From Eutreptiella sp. 'Long Island Sound 2002' (lineage: Eukaryota > Euglenozoa > Euglenophyceae > Eutreptiales > Eutreptiaceae): a stretch of 64,000 nucleotides of DNA. Location of the stretch: assembly GCA_964036045.1 (NCBI GenBank), contig OZ038380.1, forward strand, positions 187,562,298 through 187,626,297. Direction: 5' to 3'. A model generated the notes under the pieces. That model was not told where the DNA came from. It was given only the letters and a program-made list of their open reading frames with translations, and did no database searches. Shown here one piece after another: positions 25,144 to 37,500 of the stretch; within the stretch, counting starts at the first letter, position 1; the number at the start of each line of letters is the position of its first letter. Both the position numbers and the translations under genes were made by a program.

Positions 25144-25516
25144 CCCATCCCCAGCTCCCGGACAAACCAGAACCCGCACACGCAGACCTGGACGAAGGCC
25201 AGGTCCCAGAGCAGCGATACCGCCACCCCCCCGAGCCAGCGCCCAACGTCCTCTTGGGTGCGCTGGAGGCACACCACGACGATGCCGCCCGTGAGGAGGA
25301 GGGCGTAGATGAGGGCCAGGGCCGAGCATGCGTACACCGCCCGGTAGGGGAGGCGCCAGTGGAAGGGGCCGGCCCACCCGGAGGTGTAGGTGATGTCATT
25401 GGTGGCGTGGAGGTCGTAGAGCTGCTCCACGAGGTCGTCGCCAGCGATGGGCTTGGCGATGTCGATGAAGGTGCAGTTGAGGACGGACAGGCCGGGGCTG
25501 CCCTCCGCGTAGAGGC
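25144..25516 (-). CDS. Exon 16 placed: last beta rungs and two membrane helices
   Basis: 373 bp, phase 1 in (G+GC gives Gly) and 2 out; donor GTATGA. The beta-helix finishes with GSPGLSVLNCTFIDI. Then come WRLPYRAVYACSALALIYAL with LLTGGIVVVC, and RWLGGVAVSLLWDLAFVQVC. The 'W-L-x-x-x-x-x-S' helix preceded by a helix after 'LP-x-x' is the polycystin-1 arrangement. No following exon could be placed below 25.1 kb. Confidence 0.82.
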
Positions 25517-28500
25517 CTGCACACGCGCACGCGACGCGGTGCGGCGCCCGCGTAGACACTGTTTCATTTGGCCATGGGACCTTGATTTTTGAATTCTCAA
25601 TATCCAAGATTGAGGGGTACCCGGTTTTTAGCAAAATCCATACCAACGTCGGGATGAAAATCCAAAAACAGCCGACAAAGTGCTGACGTTGCGTCGTTTT
25701 CGTCAGGCGCAAGTGACAGTTGGGGGGTTGCAGAGGTGGCTTTGCGAGGTAGGGGTCTGGGTATTGGGCGTCAGTCTGGGTGGCCGAGGTGCGGACCCAC
25801 CCCGGGGGGGGTGTTTCAGTGGGAACCCCCCGGGACCCTTCCCCCTTTTTTTCAGACCCCAAGACGTGCGCCCATGAGGGTGTAGCAGTTTTTTTTTTTT
25901 CGCCGATACACCTTATCCGGTCGCACGCGCATGTCGCCCCCACCTGGTGGGGCAGGTGGGGCGGGCGGGAAGGGGGCAGGGCGGTCCTTAAGGGGGAAAC
26001 AAAAGTGTTCCAAAACTGCAGTTTGCAAAAAGACCGCGTACAGCTCATATGTTCAACCATGGTTGGTGGCGATTGGCGGTTGGCGGTTGATGGTGGTTGG
26101 TGGTTGGTGGGGGTTGGCGGCGGTTGGTGGGGTTGGTGGTTGGCCGTTGGTGGCGGTTGGCGATTGGCGGTTGGTGGTCCTTCAGGGCGGTCCTTAGAAA
26201 AAAAAAATAATTGGGTTTCTTCCGGATCCCCCTGGCGGGGGGGGGGGGGTCTGCCAGACCCAAACCCCCCCTACTCCATCAAATACCCCACAACAATGCC
26301 CCCCACCCCAACACCCATCGGGCAGGGCCCAGCGCAAGACATACCCACCACAGCGCTCGTCAGGCGCAGCTCGCACAGCGTCAGGTTTGGGGTGTCGACG
26401 ATGCTGATCAGTGGGACGCGCGGGTCGTGGCCGGCCCTGCCGATGGTCACCTCCTGATTGACGGCCGCCCTGATGGTCACGCCGGCCGGGGCCGCGCGGA
26501 TCGTGAGGGGGGGGTACTGCCCCTCCAACAGGTGCACCTCCGTGTCCGGCTGGATCTTCTGGAGGGCGCTCTCCAGGCTGGCGAACGGGCGGAGCCGACT
26601 GCAGGGGACAAGGGCAGGGGCGGCAGGAAACGGCACCCCGGTTCGGAGGCAGCCCTGGGCTCATGGGGCGGGAAGTATTCGAAGGGGGAGGGGGATGGAT
26701 GGGATGGGAGTGTGTCCAACACCTGCCAGACACACCTCCGGGCCAATGATGTGCATCAGCCGGCCGTGCCGCAGGCTGCCCCGCATTGGACTCGGAGCGA
26801 CTCAAACCACCACAGACAGGGGGAGGGGGGGGGGGGAGGGGGCCCAAAAGTTTGTGTACCAAAAATGGCCCAACCAGATTTTCCCGATTGTACATGTCGT
26901 TTCTTCCCGCGATGGTCCCTTGGGTCTGGGGAGGGGGCGGGGGGTCCAGGGGGTCCGCCCCCCCTCCTCCGACGGTGTACGGCCATTCTGATCCTCCCCT
27001 GGCCACGGGGGAGGCAGGGCGCGCCGCAAACAGCGCGGGGTCCCTCTGGACGACCCGGTTTGCAAAGACATCGCTCTTGACCCGGGAGGCGCGTGCCGCG
27101 CTGCAACAACGCGCACGCGGGGGGCCCCACCCGGTGTGCCCCGGTCCTCCGGTGCCCCAGCGGCTGACCGGGCAACGGGTTTGCCCCCAAACATGTCGTT
27201 GCCGAGTCCACTCAGCACTTCGACGCTTTGTGAACGCCATTCTTCGAAGGATTGGGTCACGCAACCCAGAAAAATTTTACGCGTCTGTTCACGTCAAACT
27301 CGCAGAATTTCCAAGGAATCTGCGGCCTTTCGAGTGTCCGCGGGGCGCCATACGCCGGCGGTACACTCCACACGATTGGACCCTCATGAATTGGAAGGCC
27401 TGCGGCCTGTGGCTTCGCAGTCCGTCGAAAAAGGAGGCGAATCAGTCCAACAGCCAAAGCGCTTCATTTGTCAGTCTTCGCCGCCATTCCTCACGCAGAG
27501 AGGTCACCATGCCTTTGCCTACTCCGAAGGTACGTGCATGCAGACGCACCGGATGCCCTGGCCTTTGGCATGCATGAGCCCTGCATCCACGTGCATGCAT
27601 CATATGCGCTCCCGGACGATGCGGAGGACGCCCGAAAAACGGATTAGTTGAGCCTTTGGTCCATGGAAGATCAGCAAATTGTCGTTGTTGAACAAGTTCC
27701 ATGCAAAGCTTTGACAAGGGTGGCAAGGGCCGAGTTTTCGTTGTGCAGCGTGCATCCCTGCGGGTGGGTAAGAGGGGGATTCCCATACAGGGGGGGGGGG
27801 GAATTTCGCCCGGGGACAATTTCGCAGGGGATAATTTCGCCAGGGGAAAATTTCGCCACCCTTGAAATCCCCGAAGCCCCAAGCAAGCATGTGTCTCGCA
27901 AAATGTCTCTCAATTTTCGAAAAATGATATGAAATCTGATGCAGACGATCCAGTAACTGGTGCAGAAGGTGCAGGCTTCTTTTTCAAGGCATCAACAGGC
28001 ACAGGCGCGTTCGTAATCGCGCCTGGCCCTGCTCAGGAAACACAATGCCTGCAGCTGTGGTGAAGGATGGAACTGTTACGCCAAAATTTCGCCACCTTTC
28101 TTAACGGCGGAATTTTCCCCGCGAAATTATCCCCTGGCGAAATTCCCCCCCCCCCTGTAACTAGACTTTTGCAAGAAGGACCACCATTGGAGGCCATCCA
28201 TGTCCGGAGACTCTTTGAGAGCCTCTCCAATGACTTGAATTTGGTAGGGGCATCCACTCTTCAAATCTTCGACATCCATCACATACAAAAAGCCCATCCG
28301 TATGTGTGTCGGCGTAGGTACGCCGGGGCTCGGGAAGAGCATACCTTCCATCCGCATCCTTCCCATTGATCGTGTCCCGCCTGTCCGACTTGTGCCTCAC
28401 GAAGACGCTCCGCCGTGCGGTAGGGGCAGCGTCCAGCAGCACAGCCCTCGGGGACTGGGGCGGCTGCTGCCACTCTGCGGCCCGGGCGGTCCCGGTGGGG

Positions 28501-31500
28501 GTGTCGCCGTACAGGGGGATGCCTTCGTGGAACTCCGGGAGGGGCTGCCCCACGGCTATCGACTCCTGCCCCTTGATGGGGCTCGCAGGATCAGCTGCAG
28601 GAGAGCGTGCGGCATGTCGCCCGTCGAGTGTCCCCAGGTCCCAGGCTCCACGGCAGCCGCAGCCGAATTAGCTGCCCAGCCGCAGGGGCTTGGAAAAATG
28701 GGGGAAATGGGGGAAATGGGGGAAAATGCGGAAAATTGGGGGGGAATGGGGGGAAAGGGGGGGAAATGGGGGGAAATGGAGAAAAGTAGAGAATTGTGAG
28801 AAATTGCGAAAAAAACAGTTTGGGAAAGGCCTCGCCACTTTTCCTTCAGGTTCCTTTGATAAATTTTGCTGGCCAAACTACCCGACTGGAAAAATAGAAA
28901 ACTGTTGCCCAGCCGACACGAGCTGATCTTTCGGCTAACGCGCTGGCGAGCCTGACTTTCTTTTAAGGCGCAAATTACAATGAAGAGACCGCGGCCCGGA
29001 GCTGCATCCACTGCCAAGAATTACTCACCCCCATCATTGCCGTGCCCCATGCAAGCGCACCATCGTGCTCTTCCCCGCAGCCTCACCCAACCTGTCTGCA
29101 GCCTCTGCGTCCCTGCAGCATGTGGCACCCTCTCAACAACCTCAACTCTCTGCAACCTCACCAGTCCTCTCCACAACCCCCTCCACAACCCCCTCCACAA
29201 ACCCGTCACCCCCTCCACAACCCCCTTACCCCCTCCACAACCCCCTCCACAACCCCCTCCACAACCCCCTCCACAAACTCCTCCACAAACCCCTCACCCC
29301 CTCCACAACCCCCTCCACAACCCCCTCCACAAACCCCTCACTACCTCCACAACCCCCTCCACAAACCCCTCACTCCCTCCACAACCCCCTCCACAAACCC
29401 CTCCACAACCCCCTCCACAAACTCCTCCACAACGCCCCCACCCCTTCCACAAACCTCTCCAAAAACCCCTCCACAAGCTCCCCACCCCCTCCACAACCCC
29501 CTCCACGACCCCTTTCCAGCCACTTCACAACCACTCCAACCTTCCCACCCTCCCACTGCAGGAGCAAAGGAACAGACTTGTCAGGTCCATGTTGTCGATC
29601 GCAGCGATCTCCTCGTCAATGTGCGCCGCGTACATGCGCCGGAAATCGCCTGCCGTAAGCCCCAACACCCGCTGCCCATAGTAGTACAGCCACGGGTGCA
29701 TCTGGTGCGGGGACGTGGCGAGGGGAATCACATTCCCACGGCCGCGTTGCAGCAGACTGAAGTAGAAGAACGCCTGCAAAGGACGGGTGATGCAGCGCGG
29801 GCGCAACGAAAGAGGGGACATAGGCGGACGGCGCCGGGGGTGGTGCCACCACGAACACGCCCTCCGCAGGTGGGCGGGTTTTGGACTTCGGCGGGGGGGG
29901 GGGGGGGGGGCGATACAGCCCCTGTGGCCAGACCCCCCCCCCCAAACAAAAAGGGCTCAATTGACGGGCCCCCCAAAATCCTACCGAGACTGACCCCCGG
30001 GCCCCGGACGTGACCCGAACCCAAAATTCGGCAAAAAATGAAAACGGGATTTTTGGGATCAGTCGAGGGGGTTCAGAGTAGTCTGTATTCGGTGGGGGAA
30101 AAAAATTGACCATTTTCAACGCTCAAATTTCGCCGCCAGAGTTCAGAAGACCTGATTAATGGTCCTGTCAATTGAGCCCTTTTCCCGAACAATCCCAAGT
30201 TTTGGGGGGCTCTATTGCCCCCCCCCCCCCGTCAAATCGAAACCCCAACTTTCCCAGTCCCGGGTGGGTGGGTCCCGCACACGCATGACGCCCGCGTGTG
30301 TTGTGGTCTGCGGCCGGCGGCGCCGCTTGGCCGATCGCCGCTTTACCGCTGCCCTTCCCTTGGACCGTGGGCCTTTGGGGGGTACTACTGCAGCGCGTTT
30401 GGGCACCCGTTGCCAAAAGCATGCGCTTGTTCGTGGGAAGCCGCTGGGGACAGCGCGTGGCAGTGGAACACGGCAGAGGGTAGGGGAGGCCCAGGCGGCG
30501 TGGGGGCCTCCACCGTTGCAGGCACCAGTGGTACAGGGGGGGGGGGGGGTGAGGCCTGGTTCTGTTGCTGTCTGCAGCGCCAATTGGCCTCTCGCCACTT
30601 ACTGCCTTTCCCTTGGACCCTCTCCCTCCATCGGCGGTGGTGCCCATCGGCCTCTCACCGCCCTGTGCCCTCCCTCTCCCTCCTTGGCCTATCTGCTGCT
30701 ACTCCCTCTCTACTTCCCTTTCCCTTCCCTCGGAAGGTTGTGCCACCGGAGCCCCTGGACTTTCCCTGTTTCACTGCTCTGTGTCGGGTCCACACGGAGG
30801 AGACCGCGGGGGAGGGGGGGGGGGGTCTGGGACCCAAAAAATTTGTGCACCAAAAATGGCCCGCCAAGATTTTCCCAACGGCTAAATTCGTTTTTTCCCA
30901 CGGTGGTCACTTTGGTCGGGGGGGGGGGGGGGGCTGTCTGCCTCAGGGCACTGCGCGAGTCACGTGGGCCATGTGTCCTGACTCAAGGGAAGTGCAGGGG
31001 ACGGCACGGGAGGAGGGGGGGGTGGGGGGGTGGCGCTTGGGGGGTGCCTTCAACGCTGAGAGAGCACGCCGGTGGGTACTTCCGGGCGTGCGTAGGTGTG
31101 CGCCTTTTGAAGGGGAGGACTCCTCCACACCGGGATGGGGGGGCGGGTTAGGCAGAGAAGTATTACAAGTGGGAGGGGGGGTCTGGGACCCCAAACTAAA
31201 CTTTGTGTATCAAAAAGGGCCCAATTGGACTGTCGCTTTTGCAAATTTCGTCTTCTCCCACGATGGTCGCTCCAGTCTGGGGCGGGGGGGGGTCGAGACC
31301 TAGATTATGAGAGAGATATTGAACTAAAGAGAGAGAATCAGAAACAGAGCAGCAAAAGCAGAATGAGGTAATGCACTCCTCAGCATGGCATAAGTGCATC
31401 TTTATTCTCTATGCCATGCCTGGTTGAACCTCAGAAAAACAGGCAGTACAGACATCAGACCAGGCGTCCCTGGTCGTCACAACAGCTGACCTGTACATTC

Positions 31501-34500
31501 AGTGCAGTAGTGCAAATCCTGAAAGAAAACAGGAGACAGAGGAATAAAGAGGGGTGCGGGCGGGCGGGGGGGGGGGGGGGGTACGGCCATTCAAAAACTT
31601 CCCCGGGGCCTGCGGAGGGTTGCGGTTGGGGCGTCGAGAGGGACTGGGTCCGCTGCGCGGGGCCTGGGCCGCGGGGCGTGGGTGGGTTGGGGGGGGGGGC
31701 ACCTTCGCCGCGTGCCAGTCATGCTTCCGCACCTCCTCGATGCCCTGCTGCCACAGATGGCAGCTGCCCTCATCGCTGTCCCAGATCTGCGCGAACAGGG
31801 GCGGCGGGAAATCCCCCAGCCGCAGGAGCAGCTCCCTGGCGACGTGCACGGACTCCATCCCGCCGTTCAGCACCACCTGCGCCGCCTGCATCATCTGCCC
31901 CAGCCGCAGGAATCTGAGGGACGGAGGACGGGGCGCACCCGGGGATGCGTTTGGAGGGAACAGCCCCTGGAGACGGCCCCAGAGGCGGTTAGGCAGGCGG
32001 TTGGAGGAGGTTGTCGAAGCGGTTCGGGGCGGTTACTGTCGGTTACAAATGCCATTGCAGCTGGCACTTGCCGTTAGGGAGAGTGTGCTTGGCATAGGCT
32101 GGGCGCCCCGGAGGGCGGGAGGGGGGTACCAATGCATGCCTGGGCGCACCGCAGCCGCCACACACACCCAGTGCCCAGTGCCCAGTGCCCGCCACGCGGG
32201 GGGCAGGGGGGCGGGGGATGGGACGAGCTGCTCGACCCCCTCACGACGACTGGAGAAAGGGCCACCACCTGCAGACGACCCCCCCCCCCCCCCCCAGCAC
32301 TGTCACCCGGGCTGTCCTGAAGGAAAAACAGGGGTGGGGGGTCGTAACGCCAACAGGAACGAACGTTCGGGGACGCTCTCTGCTGCATGGTCAAGACATG
32401 GGGAAGACACAAGACCACAGAAATCATATTGAACGATGGTTGGCAGTTGGCGGTTGGTGGCGGTTGGCGGTTGGCGGTTGGCGGTCCATGGGGGCTGTCC
32501 TTAACAAAAAGAAATGGGGGTTCTTAGGAACACCACTGACTACCGCTTCCTCATCAACCGCCGTAAGTCAATGCAGGAAGGCCGTGGGTTGAAAAGGGCA
32601 GTCCCTCGCAGAGGCGAAGAAAGAAAATAGGGTTATGGCTGACATCCGGCACCAAAATGTATGACGGACGGTCCTCATGCACGTCTCCAATGACCTCACC
32701 CGAGTATCTCATGGGTGTTGTCTGTTGGTATCCCCATCGTCATCCTCTCTGATGTTTGCCAAAATTTTTTCCAAAATTTTTTCCAAAATTTTTCCCAAAA
32801 TTTTTCAACAAAAACAGAGTCCGTGTTCATCCTGCTTGAGGTGCCTGTAGTGCTTCGCAGTTGCAACACGAGGGCAAGTGCAGAAGGTCAAAAAATTTTG
32901 GAAAAATTTTGGAAAAAATTTTGGAAAATTTTGGAAAAAATTTTGGAAAAAATTTTGGAAAAAATTTTGGAAAAGATCGTCATCCTCCCTGATGTTGCCC
33001 CATGTGCTGCCTCTGTGCTCCCTCTGAGCTTTCACGCTGGCCGTACATCAAACGGCATGACGACAGCCGACCCGAGATTTCTTGCCAAAATGGACAACTC
33101 TGGCATCCCGACAGGATTGCAGGACTAGAGGCAGAGCAGCCGAGAGCATCCACATCGCCGATGTGAACATGAGCCTCGGCGTGTGATCCAATTGGAGCAC
33201 CGCCCTCGGTCCAGGAAGCCTTCATGCAGCCTCCAGCTGCTGCGCTGTCTGCATGTTGCCGGTATGCCGTCCGTATGCTGCTGGATGTTGCATGCGGTAC
33301 CAGTTCTCGCACTCCTTGGCCTGTACCGCCCCCCTAACCACCCGGAGCCCCAAGTCGCACAAGGACTCATCCGACTCAAGGTCATGAGCCGCAAGTTCAT
33401 GTGAGAACACCGGGCCAGCCAGGGAGATATAGGGGGGAGGGGAGGCGGCACCGCGGAGGAACACGGACTCCTTGGTCCTGTACAAGGGTGTTGACCTGGG
33501 GCGTACTGGAAGAGAGGAAGGGGGGGTGGGGGGTAGGGGGTACGGAACCCAAAAGTTTGGGGACCAAAAATAGCCCAAATCCAACTTTCCTTTTGTAAAT
33601 TCCAATGTTTCCCACCATGAAATCCGGGTCCGGGGGGGAGGGGGGGTTACCCCCCCTCGTACGGTGGTTGTCCGCCGGTCTAATACATCCCGGGCGTTGA
33701 CAGAGCACGGCCAGTCACCCTTGTGCCGAGGTGTCTTCACAGGGCATGGCCCGCGGCCCATCAACTGCACATCGTTGTCCGGCCCCACCACCGCCCCGCC
33801 CCCTCAAAGAGGGGCGGGCAGTGCCCATCCGGACCCCCGCCGGTGTCCAGACGGGCAGAGGGGGCGCCTACCTTTTGGCCATGGCCTCGTCCGGCCCCCG
33901 CGTCACGTGACCGGGCACTGGCTCCGGGGCCGGACCCGGTCGCTCCAACTGCGGCGACCACTGCCGCGGGGGTGACTCACTCCCGAACTCATCATCGCTG
34001 TCCTCCCAATTGTCGCGCTTGCGGATGCCCTGAGAGCGAGAAAGGCACGGGGGGTCCGGATGCCCCGGGAATGGCAGACAGCGGGACAACGTGTGTCAAG
34101 TACGCAGTAGTGCTACGGGGCAGGGGTGGGTGGTGCGTGTTGGGGGCGCGCGCGGGGGGGGGGGGGGTCCCTGAACCCCCCCCCCCAACCCCCCCACCCC
34201 CCCGCTCCCCCCCACTCGTCCTGAGTTTTGGTGCTTCTGCTTTGGAGCTTCGGCGGCGAAGAAAAAATTTGTCTGAAATGGACCTGCGCCGAAGACGCCA
34301 TCTCCTTCGGACACAATGACCACGCGCACGGACACGCCGGACTGCGCGCCGCAGGAAACATGGCCCCTTCGCTGTTTGATGCTTTTGATGGTCCATCGCG
34401 CATTGAAACGTGCAAATTGGGCGGTATGCCGCCCATTCCACGTGGGCATGTGTGCCTCCACTATTCCTGAGTTTTGGTCGGCGCCAAATGGCGCCGAAGG

Positions 34501-37500
34501 AATTTTCGTCCAAAATGAACCGGGGCCAAAGGCGTCGGAGAAATTTTTTCATGGGCCGAAAGGCCCAGAAAAAAGTTCGCCCAACCCCTTCAGAGTTGGG
34601 GGGGGGGTACCGGGGTCTGGGACCCCCCCACTTCCCCCACAAAAGTTGCCAAGTGAAGCTCTTGGGTTGGGGGTGGGGGGGTGCTCCGGGTGCAGAGGGG
34701 GTCGTTGGAGCCCCCCCCCCCCCTGTGTGACATTCCGTCGGGTTGTTGCATCTTTACGGGGCCCTGGACAATCACCCGTTCTTCCCTTCGCATGTGGCGT
34801 CGGGTCGCTGCGTTCTGTCGGCCGCTGCGGCCGGTGCTCCTGCTGGTGGCGCTTCTGCATTCGCGGAGCCCCGTGGTTGGGGTGCTGGGGCTGTGCTGGA
34901 TGTGGCAGGCACGGGGGGAGACCAGAGCGGGCCCTCAAGGGGCCGTGGGTGTCTGGGGGGTCTGGACCCCCGCACATACACAACGCACAACCCCCTGTGT
35001 GACATTCCGTCTGGTTGTTGCTCCTTTACGGGGCCCTGGACGGTCACCCGTTCTTCCCTTCGCATGTTGCGTTGGGTCGCTACTTTCTGTCGGCCGCTGC
35101 GGCCGGTGCTCTTGCTGGTGTTGTTTCCGCGTTCGCGGAGCCCAGTAGTTGGCGTGTTGGGGCTGTGCTGAATGTGGCATGGTGTGCCGTTTGCGTGTCA
35201 GTGGCGCCCAATAATTGGCGTATTGAGGATGTGCTGGTTGTTGCCGGGGTCGTTTGACTGTTTTTGCTGTCCACACACCTCTGTCCACAGGCCGTCCATA
35301 GCCTGCCTCGCTGTGTTTCTGTGCGGCCCAGGTGCCCTGTTCCTCCACGCGCTGTCCGGGCCGTCCACCATATGTCCTTTTCCCCCTCAAGGCTGGTCTG
35401 CCCCTGATGGATGCCCCCCCCCCCCCAAACACTGATCACTGTCACTTGTATATCACGCGGCCACTCTCTCAGTCACCCTCCGTCTGGGGCCAATGCTCCA
35501 AATCACCATCCGACTGCCCTTTGGTCAAGGCCCCGTCACACGGGACCCCCTTTTCCAGACCCCCCCCTCCCCCCCACGCCCCCCGGGCGCATTGGGTGGT
35601 GGGGGGGGGGGGGGCATGAGGCAGACCTTAATGGCGGCCAGGACGGTCTTCGGCTTTTTGGAGCTCGTCGTCTCGCTTCTCAGTGCCAAGGGCACCCCCA
35701 GCGCGGGGGCGTTCCGCAGGGCGCCGCTGCCGATGCTGCTCCCGGAGCGCGGGCGCGGCACCGTTTTGGACGGGGGCGGCGCGGTCCACCAGAGTTCATC
35801 CTCCTGCAGAAGCGAGCGCACCGACGGTGGCCCTGCCCTGGGCCCGGCGGCCAGAACGCGTGCGCAAAGGGGCGCGTGTTCGCCGGGGCGCTCTGGCATT
35901 GGGTTTCGATGGAAAGCGAGTGTGTGTGCGTGTGTGTGCGTGTGTGACGCCCAAGTAGTTCAATGATGGCTCAAACCGCGAGGCTCAACACTCCTACACG
36001 TCCTACAAGACATCAGCGAAATCATGTGTTCAGAGTCCATGTGTACGTGTGTGTGTGTGTGTTCATGGATGGGGGGGGGGGAATGCCATATTTAAGAGGA
36101 AGGCCTGCATGGGTCCAGGGGTGGGCGCCCAGCGGAGGGGGCCTGTGCCAAAAAGGATGTCTGATGAGAAAACCATCATGACTGCACTGGCCCCCCTTGA
36201 GTGTCGTCACCCTCGCCTAGGCCAGAGCCTCTGGCAGCTGGGGTGTGTGTTCATGGATGTGTGACGCCCAAGTCTTTCAGTCGCGCTCGAATTGCAGCAC
36301 CTCAAACACCGCATTGCATGTTCAAGGTGCCCAGGCTGTACATAAACGATGGCCGGAAGCTTTTTGGCCATCAGCCACCCGATTGCCTAAATAGGACGGT
36401 TTTTTTGGTTTGAGTTGTGAAACCTGCGATTTATTGATGGAGGGCTGGTGGCATAGGAAGCCCCTGGATTTGGCGCGGGGAGTTTGGCGGCCAAATGGAA
36501 ACGCCAACTTTCCCACACCAAAATTTGCGGCCCACCGAATCCCCCCCTGCCCCCCCTCTGCAGTGTACAGTGCTGGACGGGCGGATGGGTGTTTGATTGG
36601 GGCCAGGCCATGGATCTTCATGTGCGCGCCATTGTGCCCCCCCCCCAAAAAAAATTCCGCCCGCGAGCGGTTGGCAGGACCCGGCCTCAGCGAGTCTTGG
36701 GCTGACTCCCCTGTGTGACATTCCGTCTGGTTGTTGCTCCTTTACGGGGCCCTGGACGGTCACCCGTTCTTCCCTTCGCATGTTGCGTCGGGTCGCTGCT
36801 TTCTGTCGGCCGCTGCGGCCGGTGCTCTTGCTGGTGTCGTTTCCGCGTTCGCGGAGCCCAGTAGTTGGTGTGTTGGGACTGTGCTGAATGTGGCGGCGTG
36901 TGCCGTTTGCGTGTCAGCGGCGCCCAATAGTTGGCGTATTGAGGATGTGCTGGTTGTTGCCGGGGTCGTTTGACTGTTTTTGCTGTCCACACACCTCTGT
37001 CCACAGGCCGTCCATAGCCTGCCTCGCTGTGTTTCTGTGCGGCCCAGGTGCCCTGTTCCTCCACGCGCTGTCCGGGCCGTCCACCATATGTTCTTTTCCC
37101 CCTCACGGTTGGTCTGCCCCTGATGGGCTCCCACTCCTGTTGCGCAAACAGCCCATCTGGGCTGCGGGAGACACCCCCCACCTGATGCCGGTTGAGCAGG
37201 GGTTGCCCTGGCACCCGGTAGCGACGGGGTTGGCTGGCCAAGCCATCCCCTTTATTGACCCCCCCCCCCCCGGCGAAGGAAGTCTGAGCTACTGCATGTG
37301 TGCACAAGCGGCAGTCCGCACAAAGCGCAGAAAGAAACTTGGCTCGGCAGTGGCCATAGGTCCCTTTCGAAAAACAATAGACACTCAGAACCCCCCCCAA
37401 AAAAAGTCGTTAGGGCAGTCCATTTTTCAAGGTCCAAGGGCCCGTCAAGACCCCCCATCTTGGCCACATTTGGTTGCGCCGAACTCCGGGGGCAAGGGCC

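Noticed and set aside
29042-30013. 323-codon plus-strand Pro/Thr/Ser frame
   Set aside because: It is the translation of the 12-bp intronic minisatellite plus antisense of exon 13.
30159-31303. Plus-strand frames of 330-362 codons
   Set aside because: They cross poly(G) runs and two dispersed repeat copies; frames differ between copies of the same repeat.
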